From: Folioceros fuciformis
Taxonomy: Eukaryota > Anthocerotophyta > Anthocerotopsida > Anthocerotales
Assembly: GCA_049999805.1 (NCBI GenBank)
Contig: JBNGIO010006294.1
Location: 236,115 to 300,114, forward strand
Reading direction: 5' to 3'
Length of the DNA stretch: 64,000 bases
Positions 12,701 to 22,984 of this stretch are shown here, one piece after another. The notes below the pieces were generated by a model. That model saw nothing but the letters and a program-made list of their open reading frames with translations, searched no databases and was not told where the DNA came from. A program made the translations under genes and the position numbers. Position 1 is the stretch's first letter. Each line of letters starts with the position of its first letter.

Positions 12701-13808
12701 CCCCTTCCCGTTGTCAAAGATGGTTATCTTGTCCCGTTCTATGTCCACACTGTAACAGAAACGGCGACATTCATTCAAACATGAAGCTGCTGCGCTACGA
12801 TTCAAGGCCTTTCACCCAAGCTCCAACGATCCATGAACCTGATCAGCCTCTGTATTCCCGTGTTGGTCCAGACGGCTTGGAGTGCATTATCCTGTAAGAA
12901 GAAAATTCCAAAACGCAACAGTGAGCCACCCAGGAATTCCAAGCATCCCAACCAACCCAGACAGATTCCAGCCACGCACCACTTGGTCTGCCAGAGCTGT
13001 CTCCATCTTGTACCCCTGAGGCAGCCTCGTAAGCATGGCGGGCTCGGGAGTGACATTCCACAATTGCTGCACCCGCAGAGCCACCACACACGTCAATCCA
13101 CGAGGAACAAGAACGTGCGTAAACGATCCGATTGAAGTCAACACGCACGTTGTCGCCATAATTATTGTTCGGCTGTCCGTCGACCAGTAGCAACATCCGG
13201 GTGCTCTCAGAAGAGGCGCAAAAGGCAGCAAATTGCTCCTGGGTCCGAATGGCCTCCACACGAGCGTCGCTGGGATCGTCCAGCCACGCTGAGCTCCAAT
13301 CAATTTCCCTTTCCCGGTCCAAGGGAGGCTCCCCGCTGCGGGACTCGAGGCGCAGCCGGTCCAGAACCTCCTGCAGCGACGCGGGCCTGTCCCTGGCTAC
13401 CTGCACTTTGACGGACGTGTAGTTGGGCAGCAGCACGGTGAGCTGCAGTCCGGGCAGGGTTGCAGTTGAGGGCATCAACGCCAGCCTCGCCTTCTTCCTC
13501 CTGGCATCCGCCTCTTCGGAATTCCGCTTCCTCCTTGCCTCCGTGGCCTCTGGAGTGCTCAGCACCTGCGACAGCCTCATAGTCCCCGGGCTCCCACTGC
13601 TCCTCTCCTGTCGGCGGCGGCTGCCGCTACTGTTGCTGCTGAGAGCAGCAATAGCAGCAGTCCCCCCCATCGCCTCCAGCCCTCGGCCCCGCTGCTCCAC
13701 GCGCCGCCTGGTGTAAGCAACAGTCAGGCGCTTGAACTGGGACTGGTGCGGCTCACCAAGACTGGGCACAGGCTCCGCTTCCTTGCCGCCCCCATCCTCC
13801 ATCGCCAT
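3769..13808 (-). CDS. GMI1-like: GMI1/SMCHD1-like GHKL ATPase with SMC-hinge-type C-terminal region (many exons)
   Basis: A chromatin and DNA-repair ATPase of the plant GMI1 family, related to animal SMCHD1. The ATG at 13808 begins a Ser/Arg-rich N-terminal exon. The GHKL motifs follow once exons are joined: an N-box ALADQV|DNALQAVW split by the intron at about 12.98-12.89 kb, a DNGKGM (DxGxG) motif at about 12.70 kb, and PYLGKYGAGAVASALHLGR at about 12.38 kb. Next come a KVTVWSKT block (12.2 kb) and GSFTK|VEI (about 12.0-11.88 kb). A long series of beta-rich repeats fills the middle (largest exon 5520-6809). The hinge-like part has LGVVATLGRVEDDSLNL near 4.95 kb. A charged coiled coil, EAELDKHNSILAERMRERDE, lies near 3.95 kb before the TGA at 3769-3771. 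In this family the ATPase and hinge act in DNA-break repair and chromatin. The usual catalytic Glu of the N-box is Asp here. The extreme C-terminus could extend through an unrecognised splice. Confidence 0.85.
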
Positions 13809-14323
13809 CTCCTCCGCCCAAGGAGAGCGCGACGTCCAAATTCCACAATCCGGAATTCTCGCTTCCACAGTCGTCGTCCCACGATCCACCTCTGCACTGC
13901 TTTGCTCTACTATACAGTACGCTGCCCACACAAGAACGGAGCGTAACGCGCAATCTACTCTACACAACACTGCCCACAAAGAAAGACAGACTAGACTGAT
14001 TCTACTCGGAGCTTACAGCAGCACTGCAGCAGTGCCAGCAGAGTGTCCCTCGAGTGCGAGAAAACTTCCAGACCGGAGTCCCTTTCCCGCGACAGCTGAG
14101 AGAAGATAAGCTTCACGCTCCGACGGCATGATAGAGAGAGAAACGAGTTGTTTGTACTCCACACACTGTACATTCATAACTTCGCCGCCGGCCTTGCAGT
14201 GACTGCTGCTCCACTCATTATGAGTGGCTCATTATGAGTGGCGTTGAGTGTCATTAAGTTGGTCATTAGGCGCAATCTTTCGTAATCACGGGAAAGTGGA
14301 ACGGCAGCAGAGTAAAATGGGGG

Positions 14324-15674
14324 CTGTGTCTCAATCTCCGAAGCGATGAATGCTTCACTCGTCTGAAATCGTACGGGGCATGTCATGCCCCGTCCATCCA
14401 ACTGCATACGCCGAAGGCTGGCCAGCAAACATACGGTTTTGCCGCGACGCATTGTGCCATAATCCTAAGCGGTAGGCCTTACTCTTCTCTATCTCTCGTC
14501 CTCTCCTCCCGCCGCCGTTTTGTGTCTGCCCGGTGAAGACCGGTGAAGAAGCACGGGGAGAAAGTTGAGATTTTGGTTTCCTCACTCCGCTGCCAGGCTT
14601 TTGATGGGAGAGGATTACTCAGATGCATTTGTTTACGTTTTCACTTCCATTGAAGTTTGAATTCTAGACGTTCAGATCAGGTTGCAACCTCCTCTGCAGA
14701 TGCCAAGCCTAACCAACTTCCTCTGCAGATGCCAAGCCTAACCAACCTCCTCTGCAGATGCCAAGCCTAACCAACCTCCTCTGCAGATGCCAAGCCTAAC
14801 CCACATTTCGTACCATGTACATATCGTCTCAGATCAGGCAATGGTGAGCGGTGTCGTACTGAGTCCCGCCAGCCTCGTTCAAACGATCGAACTCACTCAA
14901 TTGAAACGTAAACCCACTACTCCCTGCTGTCAACCGAGCCAAGTTCTGACTGCGAAAGCAAGCGTGGTGCATTCCATGGACTGCTTGGGCAATTCTCGAT
15001 CGACAGTCTAACCTGGCAGCACAATCATACTTCTCCTGAAACAAATTTGCAGTCTATTCATGGAACGTAGGCGATCTTAAAATCCTTCCTCTCCAGCCCG
15101 ACCCCCTCCCGTCCTTCCTCTTCCCGGCCCGATCTCGGCCTCCCTCTCAAGCCTGAACCCCTTTCTCCGCCAATTCCTTCACCTGACCGAAGCCGGCACT
15201 GCCGACTCTTCCCGCTCGATCCCGAACTCACCCTGGTATCCTCCCCTTCCCCCTCCTCTCACCCCGCCCTCCCCCCAGCTCCCACCTTCCCCTTCAGTGA
15301 AGCTGGACAGACTCTCGAAGGGGGAGTGGACGCAGGCCTGTGCTGGAGGAATTTGTGGAGGGACGAGCGGACACAGGCGGGCTCAGGAGGAACGTGTGCC
15401 GGGGCTGTCGAACAGGAAGCGGACAGGATGAGGAGGAAACGGGTCACGGCGAGCGGGGGCGGGAGGGGAATCGTGTACGCTTCGTTCAGCCCGCCCGGTC
15501 CATTGCCTGCGCTGCGTCGGTTACGCGCATGGTACAAGGCGTCGCGGCAAAACCGTATGTGTGCTGGCTACCTTTAGGCGTATGATGTTCTTCGGTTTAG
15601 GGTTTAGGGTCATAACATGCCACGTAGGATTTCACACGAATGAAGCATTTATCGCTTCGGACATTGAGACGCAG
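14324..15674. mobile_element. Inverted-repeat element (arms 14324-14460 and 15529-15674), possible non-autonomous DNA transposon
   Basis: The reverse complement of 14324-14460 aligns with 15529-15674. Shared segments include ATGG.ACAA.GCGTCGCGG, CAAAACCGTATGT.TGCTGG, ACGATTTC.GACGA-like sequence, GAAGCATT.ATCGCTTCGGA and ATTGAGAC.CAG. The arms are about 140 bp, roughly 80% similar by eye, and flank about 1.07 kb. No transposase frame was seen between them, so an autonomous element is unlikely. The left arm contains the perfect 17-bp palindrome GGGGCATGTCATGCCCC (14375-14391). The right arm carries GGTTTAGGGTTTAGGG (about 15595-15610) at the matching place. Clear target-site duplications were not identified, so the outer ends are uncertain. 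Confidence 0.55.
14689..14804. repeat. 29-bp tandem repeat, four copies
   Basis: The unit begins CCTCTGCAGATGCCAAGCCT and continues AACCAACCT. Copies start at 14691, 14720, 14749 and 14778, an exact 29-bp period. They are nearly identical (one has AACTT for AACCT; the last ends AACCCAC). The near-identity suggests recent expansion. The array lies inside the inverted-repeat element. Confidence 0.9.
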
Positions 15675-15741
15675 GCAGTAAGTAAAATGGGCATACAGTA
15701 TCATCCACTCCTACAGCACCGCATGCATGTGCGCAAGCAAG

Positions 15742-17936
15742 TCATGAGATTGAGCGTCTAACGTACTGCTGTACCATCTCCTGGGAGAAGGGGTAGAGGT
15801 GCGCTTCGCGGGTGCCCAGGAAGGTGCTCCAGATGAGGTGCACGCTCTCTAGCTTCGGGCACGCACGCTGCAGGCTTGAAAGGTGCTCCAGGGACAGAGG
15901 CGGCCTTGATTCCAGGCGAAGGCGTTTCAGGGAAGGCAGGGTCCACGACTCGAACTGGCACAGCTGGAGGTCCCCGAACACGCCCAGCGCTATGGCTGTT
16001 AGGGAGCCCAGATCCTGCGTGCAAGAACCAGAGAGCCCACATGAGCTGGCATAGTACTTACACCTGACACGGTATGTGGTGGAGGAGGGAAGGATGGGGG
16101 TCTCATAGTGACGGACCTTGAAGTATGAGGCCACGGCGGGAGGAAGGCCCGGGTCCGAAGGGGGCTCCACGTCGCTGTGCAGGTCGATGGCCTGGGATGG
16201 AGAGCGTGGTCAGACAAAGCGTCAGCCATAGGACATAGTTAGTGATGCGCATGAAGGAAAGGGAAAGGCACTTTGAGCATTACTACTTCTCACCTCCAGG
16301 TTGGGGCAGGCTGCGGATAATGCTTCAATAGTTGCCCCCGAGAGTTCACATCGATTGATTGCTATGGCTTGGAGAGGTGGAGGGCCAGCTTCGATCAACG
16401 CCATCAGTTCCTGCACATGTAACATGTTACCACACGTCCTCGGCTGGCTCCGTTACACAAGAACATAAACGGAAAGGGGGCTGGGACTGCGTTTACTCGG
16501 TTGTCTAACCTTGTCACCACATCTAGCGTGCTCTTGCCAAATGATTTCCGACTTCATCGACTGTCCGAAAGATCTGTGGAAGAGCTTGTGGTCAGCACAT
16601 TTTTGGGGCATCAAGGTGAAGAAAGCAGGTGATGTCGATGACTTACGGCATTCGCAGTTCTATGGAAAGAGTGTTTAGCTTGGGGAGCGCTCCAAGCTCA
16701 GCCAAAATCCTCCGGTACACAATTCTGAAGGTCACATGCTGGAGCCATTCAATAAGCACAGGAAATGGACATTAGAAGACAGGACGGAACTCCAAACATT
16801 ATAGAGTGAGCTGTATTGGTTCGACACTGAAATCCACATGCCTGCAACACAAGGGTCACGGAGGCCAGGTCAGGGCAAAGCTCATGGATGTCTGTGAACG
16901 CTTTGTCGGTGAGTTGGCCACAGCCGCAGTGTGTCACGAGAGACCCAGTCCTTTCGAACTGAATGTCTCCATTTTGGAGGAATCCAATTGTACGATTTGA
17001 CTGCCGGCCTCCACACACATGTTGCAGCCGCAATGTGTGCAGGCGTGGGCAGCTCTTCAGAATAAGCCTGTCATCAGAAATCTTTTCGAGCCATCAAAGA
17101 GGCGACTACCCTGGGCGAGCCTGCAACAATACCAAGCTAACATCTATCACCAGCAACAGCAACAGGGATTTGATAGACCTCATGGTATCAAGGAGGACAG
17201 GCAGCATCTTCATGGTGATGACAAAAACAAGGATGCCAAGAAATGACTCACTGCACGGTTTGATCACTCAGGCGTGAGGAGCTCACATCCACATCTCCCA
17301 AATACCTGCGGCCAAAAAGCACAATCATCCTCTCCACAACGTACGTCGAGGAAGCAGCACTCTTCAACCGACGGCACCGGCACCTTCACCTCACCTTCCC
17401 ATAACCATCTTTTCAGCAACAATCTCCAGGAAGTTGTTCCTGTGTACCAAGGACTGCATGGGAGACGGTGTGCGAGGAGAGCAACCAGCGTCATCCCACT
17501 GGACCGGCAGAAAGTCCACATTCAGAGGGTTTAACAGGGAACTCTGCAGGCTTCTTGGAGTTTTGAACTTGGCAAGAGGTGAGTGTGCGGCAGGGTTTAT
17601 CCACTGCTTTGGAAGCGGCGTCTTCGGGTTCCTGGGAGGCACTGACGTTTCGGAACCTTCCTTCCTCGGAGCATCATCGTCCAAGGCCCAGGACCGGAGC
17701 AGCGAGGAATCCTGAGCCACATCCCGCCACGTTCTGCACATCAGGACCATTGATGAGCTTCCATCGGCGTGCCAGAGCACGGGCCTGCCGAACCAACACC
17801 GCACCAAATACATATCGACTTGCCGGGACAGCCAGACATACTTGCACACAGCGGCCGCTGCTACAATGTCCCTTGGAGCCGTCAGGCGCTGGATGATGAA
17901 CGCCACCACGTCGCGCACACAAACCGCTGTTTCCAT
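15742..17936 (-). CDS. F-box / leucine-rich-repeat protein
   Basis: Probable substrate receptor of an SCF ubiquitin ligase. The ATG at 17936 opens METAVCVRDVVAFIIQRLTA, and the following PRDIVAAAAVCKYVW fits an F-box (hydrophobic I..RL, D, AA.VCK.W) that would bind SKP1. The first exon also has a Pro/Ser-rich linker and ends at about 17.39 kb. A short exon YLGDVDVSSSRLSDQTVQ follows at about 17.31-17.25 kb. Later minus-strand exons carry leucine-rich-repeat sequence: HCGCGQLTDKAFTDIHELCP (about 16.9 kb), AIAINRCELSGATIEALSAA (about 16.35 kb) and LRLESRPPLSLEHLSSLQRA (about 15.9 kb). The frame closes at TGA 15742-15744 after QQYVRRSIS. Exon limits between 17.25 and 16.45 kb were not all resolved. 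The target is unknown. Confidence 0.7.
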
Positions 17937-19069
17937 CCCTCACCACCGGAAGCTCGTTCCCAAATCAAGCTCCGACCGCCTTCAACACTACAATCTGCCG
18001 ATTCTCCTGACGCCGATCAACCCTCATCGCGGACACACGCTTGCAGCCTCCACCCCAGCCGCCATCAAACCATCCCAGCGAGAAAACATCTCATCCAACA
18101 TCCCGACTACACTCCCTGTGGACTTGAAAGGAATAACGGCTCCTACAACGGAAGAGATATTTGAACTGCTCTGGTGGAATGGTCAATTCGATTGAACCAA
18201 TATTTTTTAGTTGAACGGCAAAATCCTGGTTGGGAATCGAACCCACGTCGACTAATGGATGCGAGTGCGAGGTATCATGTCTTCCAGCTGAATCTTCACA
18301 AAGCTCAGTTCTCACGCATCCCTGTACTACAAATATCATTAAAATATATGAAATTTTTATCTAAATTTACTAGATATAGCATACTATATACGGATTATTT
18401 AAGAACAATAGTCAAAGAAGAGAAATGTGTAGAAAGACCAGTGATGCCTCCTTTCCTCTCCAGCACGTATTTTAAGCTGGTCATGTATGTACGTATCGTA
18501 TGTGAGTGATTTTCATACGTATGGTGCTGGTATAATTCACAGGCGTACGTCTCAACAAGCTTTACGCCACATGCTCTCCTTATTGGGGAAATTGTTATTA
18601 CCTTGTTTCCTTGGTGCCTTCTGGACAGGCGATTGGCGAACATGTGGTTACCGATCCAGCGACGGAATCTCCGTGTGAGACGACGAAAACGAACCTCACA
18701 CGTGGGGATGCTGGCAACCAACGCCAGAAACTGGCATCCAGGAAATGCGTCTGCCGTGGAGGCTGTTACTGAGGATCGAGACACAGGATCTTTGTGCATG
18801 ATCGATGCGTCGTTTGTGTCTCGTTCCCAACCTCCACAGCAAAGGCTTCCAGGGCTCGCCCCGTCTGCTTTGCAAGAATTCGGGAGCTTCATTTGTGGAT
18901 GTAGGCATCTAGCAGCGAGAGCAGTTGATTCCAAGTGGAAGAATTGCTCCGGCGGCGGAGGAAGGTGCGGTGCTGGTTTCTGTTTCTCGAAGTCAGTAGC
19001 CTGTGCCTGAGTCTAAGCGGAATTCAGTTTTTCCTCATTCGTGTGAAAGGCGTGTCACTGCAGTTCAGG
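17937..19069. other. Divergent intergenic region between the F-box gene and the ABC1-type kinase
   Basis: The two flanking genes point away from each other, so both promoters should lie here, although the 5' end of the kinase gene could extend into its right part. The only recognisable element is a tRNA-like sequence at 18,220-18,300 (minus), next to an AT-rich patch at about 18,330-18,400. No clear coding exon was seen. Confidence 0.4.
18220..18300 (-). repeat. tRNA-derived sequence (pseudo-tRNA or SINE head)
   Basis: On the minus strand, GTGGGTTCGATTCCCAACC gives a T-arm with a perfect Pol III B-box GGTTCGATTCC (plus-strand 18233-18243). About 45 bases 5' of it, ATTCAGCTGGAAGACATGAT resembles a D-arm/A-box (compare TAGCTCAGCTGGTAGAGC). 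The acceptor strands (TTTGTGA-like and CCAGGAT) do not pair, and no clean 5-bp anticodon stem forms. It is therefore unlikely to be a working tRNA and more likely a degenerate copy or a tRNA-derived SINE. Confidence 0.4.
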
Positions 19070-21828
19070 ATGACGAGAGACTTTGTGGTCATGCATCCCG
19101 TGCTGTGGATGGAGGATCGGATGAAGGATCTGGCAGGCGGTTTGCTGGACGTGCAGAGACGAAGGGACCACTTCGAGAGTTTCCGAGCGCTTGCCCTAAG
19201 GAAGCATCGGACCGTAGAGCGGACGTGGGAGTTTTGGAGCCGAATGGTGGATATTTATGCTGGTTACAAGGTGAGGGACGTCCTCCTTCACGAAGATACG
19301 TTTTCAGCACTATCACGTGCTGCTGCAGCCTCATGCTTTGTTGCCGGACCTGACGATCGTTTCGCAGTTGACGCAAGTTCGGTCGGCATTCGTGACGGAT
19401 AAGGCTGAATTGGACCGGATATGGGACCGACAGCATGAGAAGGGTGCCGATCAGCTCTATTCCATGTGTGTGGAGATGAAGGGCTTTTTCCTCAAGGTCG
19501 GCCTGCTCTGGGGAAGTGGCTTGTACTGCGGTGTACTTTTGTAAGGGGTCTTGCTGACTCGTATGCTGTTGAATGGACGATGACAGACAGCTCAAATTTT
19601 AGCTAAGCCTGACTTGGCACCGATGCAATGGGTCAAAAAACTTGTCGTCCTTTGCGACCAAGCACCAGAGACTCCCTTTGAAGTCGTGCAAGCAGCTTTG
19701 GAGAGTCAATTTGGAATGCCACTGGGCGTTGTGTTTGACAGGTTTGACAGAAAGCCTATCGGATCTGCATCTGTGGCTCAGGTTTGCTGCCTCCTGGCAC
19801 GACACGACTAGGTGTTTTCAGGAGCTGTTGCAATGGGGTGCTGCTAAGTCTTTGTCTTCGGGCTCTCAAATGTTGTCCAGCTCACGAGGTTGAACTCCTG
19901 CAGGTTCACAGAGCACGTCTGAAGGGTGCCTTAGGAGACGTTGCTGTGAAGGTACGTGGGAATACAACACCGGTGTGTTGGCAGGGGTGTGTAAACGAGG
20001 AAGAGGTGAGCATCTGTTTTGCGGACTTTGCAGGTACAGCATCCAGGGGCTGAGGAGCTCATGATGACAGACATTAGGAATCAGAAAGCGTTTGCAGGAT
20101 TTCTCCAACGATTCGATGTCAAGTTTGATCTTGTCACAGTTGTACAAGAAATAGAAGATCAGGTATACTGGTCTTCATAGAGCCTACGCAGGCCTTAAGG
20201 TTGTTATCCATGATTCTGTTCTTCGCGATTGAAGACTATTCAAGGGTTCCAAACATTTTGCAGGAAGAATAATGTATCCTCATATGCTGAACTTGTTTCA
20301 GGTAGCGCATGAGTTTGATTTCAGGAAGGAAGCACGTTCAATGGATAGAATTGCTCAAGCTCTGTCGGTCAACGGAAAGTCACCGGTTGCTGTGCCTCGT
20401 TCTGTTCCAGGGATGGTTTCCAGGTGAACAAGAGCGGGTTTGGGCCCTTCTAAACTGGCGTGTTGTTTTAGTTTAGTTGGTCTGCTTGCTGCTGAACGAG
20501 TCTGAGTGACTGTGACCGCGTGATTGATGACTGTCTTATTGTCATGCAGGCGAGTGTTGGTCATGGACTTTTTGGAGGGAACTCCAATCATAAAGTTAGG
20601 AGATGAAATGGCTAAGCGAGGAATCAACCCCAACGGGAGGATTGCAACCATGGCCAAGAAGTAAGTGATCGGCTTACAGCAAGCAGTTTAGACAAGTGTG
20701 TGGGGGTTGATCAGTGCAGCGGCTGTTCGACGAGTCGTGTACTCATCCGGCTTTTTGTTGCAGGAATATGATAAAAGATTTAACGACGGCGTATGGTCAG
20801 ATGATCTTAAGAGACGGGTTTTTCCAGGCAGATCCGCATCCAGGAAATATTCTTGTCAATGGCCAGGGAAAGGTATGTGGTCGTCACAGACCCTCTGCTT
20901 GTAGCTGCCAGTCCAGATGCTTGCAAGCTGATAAGCAGAATTGGTGTGAGGGTCATTTGCTCCTTCTAGGAATTGAGAAGCTGATGAAATTTTTGTTGAA
21001 AGGTTGCACTGCTGTGTCACAGAAGCTGACAAATTGTTGGTGAAAGGTTGCATTGCTGGACTACGGACAGACGAAGGAGTTAACGCGACGGGAGCGACTT
21101 GGATTTGCTAAGGTCGTTTTGGGGCTGGCAACCTCCAATGTCACTCAACTGGGTACATCGTTCAAGTATGCCTGTCTGCTTTGACTGTGTTCAGACCACG
21201 TACTTCGCTATGGTATGTGCTACTAATGGGTGAGCGTTGTGGCTGGCAGGGAGCTCGGAATAAAAACCGACAAGTCTGCAAGCGAAGACCCGCAGTCGTT
21301 CAAGACCTTGGCTACGCTCATATTCGACACCCAACTGCCTCCAGGAATGACGGTAGCAAGCCCTTTCGGCGACGACACGATATTGAAGGCGATCTCTGTG
21401 GATGTGAGCACCCACCAAACCTCTTTCTACGGTTGTGACGCAATTTGGATTCACCGCTTTGTCCTGCTGTGCAGAACTTTCCGAAGGACATGTTCTTCGT
21501 ATTAAGGACTGTGCACTTGCTGAGGGGATTGAGTATGGCCATGGGCGTTCCGTACTCGTCGTCCCAGATGTGGAAATCTCTGGCCGAAGAAGTATTGACC
21601 TCTGCAGGCGAATTGCCAAATCCTTCTCCCTCCTCCCAGTCTCTAGGTAAAGGCCCAGTCTTTTCAGCAATCTGCAGTCACAGTTGAACTGTTGTATCAA
21701 CAGCAGTTTAATTTTCTGCGGCTGTTGCAGATCATCAGTTGAGGTCTGCGAAGTCAAAGGAGGGAACTCCTAGGAAATTTATGCGGGACAAGAGGAGAAC
21801 ATACCGCAGAGAGTCTGAATCATCCTAG
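19070..21828 (+). CDS. ABC1/UbiB (AarF)-family atypical kinase
   Basis: ABC1K proteins are atypical kinase-like ATPases of mitochondria and plastids linked to quinone and lipid metabolism. Exons in order carry MTRDFVVMHPVLWMEDRMKD (19070), ELDRIWDRQHEKGADQLYSM, then MKGFFLK|TAQILAKPDL (about 19.49-19.61 kb), which is the KxGQ signature with Ala for Gly. Next are RKPIGSASVAQ|VHRARLK (the Ala-rich loop), DVAVK|VQHPGAEE, VMDFLEGTPIIKLGDE, GFFQADPHPGNILVNGQGK (catalytic loop, about 20.82 kb) and VALLDYGQTKELTRRER (DFG equivalent, about 21.06 kb). The C-terminus is RGLSMAMGVPYSSS (about 21.53 kb) and a basic last exon ending at TAG 21826-21828. No clear transit peptide is seen, so an upstream first exon may be missing. 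About ten introns. The rhodanese gene follows 260 bp downstream on the same strand. Confidence 0.85.
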
Positions 21829-22091
21829 GCAGGCGTATTCTGTACCTTCGCAAGTTGGTGGGTGGACATGCCCCACGGTCTCTGGCCATCTCTCTTTCTA
21901 TGTATCTGTAGTCGGTGACGTCATTGGAACAAAATGCCTCCTCCCGAGATTCTTTCATCTTGGAATAATTTATGATTCCATTTATGGAAGCGCTCCCGGG
22001 TCTAATTCCCATTGCCTTCGGATGCACTGAACGTGTCAAGGTACATAGTCCGCGATGGACGTCAGTTGTGAACATCTTCAGCAAGTGAGCT

Positions 22092-22984
22092 ATGGACAAA
22101 TCCGTGGAAGAAGATGTCCCCGTCCAAGGGAGCACGACATTGGCTGCCGCAGAGAACACGATATTGAAAGAGGTGCTTGACAAGCAGGAGTCTCTCGTAG
22201 AAGGGCCCGCAAAGGTTAGCTTGCCTGAGGGTGAAGCTACAGCAGCCTTCCAAGAGGACGTGCGGCGACAGGAATCTGCCTTGGAGCAGTATCGAAAAAT
22301 TCAGGAGCAAAGCTTTCCAGACCTACCAATCATAACTGGCCAGCAACTGCTCAAGCTGGTCGCCACTGTGAGAACGTCCAAACACTTGAGTTTGCGATAG
22401 CTAGACGTGTTGCTTGCAAGACAAGCCCTTGATCACTTCCTTTCGTTCGCAGAACTCCGTTGGACTCGAGAAGGGTGCGGTATTGGTGGATTGCCGATCG
22501 GATGCTGAACGCAAGGTTCATGAAGCGTGACACATCGCACATGTTGCAGACTCTTCCGCCACCAGGGCTGAGCACTTGGATTGAACGCAGGTTTCCATCA
22601 TCCCGGGCGCAGTGGGGAAAGCAGAGATAGAAGGAAAGTTCTATCAGTTTGCAGATAAGGAGGTCATCGGCTACTGGTACGCCTCACACAAGCTCCTTTT
22701 ACTTTGAACCTGTCGCAGGCTTTTCCTCACCAGATCCTCGCTGTCTGCAACTCAGTGCGATTGGAAGGCGATCCGGCAATTTCCTCAACAACCTGTTGAA
22801 GAGGCATCCCCAGCTGAAAGTTCTGAACCTGGCAGGAAGTCTGGTGGACTGGGTGCACCTGGGAGGTCCCCTCGTGGATGGTGTAACTGGGGCCCCAACA
22901 ACCCGGCTTGACCTCGGTGGCAACAGTTGGCTCCCCTACTTGCCTACTACCAGAAAAGTCCACTTAGTGACCGAAGCAACGTGA
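22092..22984 (+). CDS. Rhodanese-like domain protein
   Basis: The ATG at 22092 opens a polar N-terminal region of about 90 residues (MDKSVEEDVPVQGSTTLAAA onward, rich in Glu/Gln) without known domain. The rhodanese fold follows over three exons: GLEKGAVLVDCRSDAERK (about 22.46 kb), VSIIPGAVGKAEIEGKFYQF with DKEVIGY (about 22.59-22.676 kb), then C|AIGRRSGNFLNNLL (from 22756). The catalytic Cys codon is split by the 79-bp intron 22677-22755. The active loop CAIGRRS fits the CxxGxR pattern of active sulfurtransferase domains. After it come VLNLAGSLVDWVHLGGPLVD and a C-terminal tail ending at TGA 22982-22984. It probably transfers sulfur or acts as a redox/phosphatase-like module; the substrate is not evident. 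The N-terminus is too acidic for an obvious transit peptide. Confidence 0.75.

Noticed and set aside
15596-15612. True telomere or chromosome end at (TTTAGGG)2
   Set aside because: Only two units, inside one arm of an inverted repeat with genes on both sides.
18220-18300. Functional tRNA gene
   Set aside because: The B-box is perfect, but the acceptor strands do not pair and no proper anticodon stem forms. Reported only as tRNA-derived.
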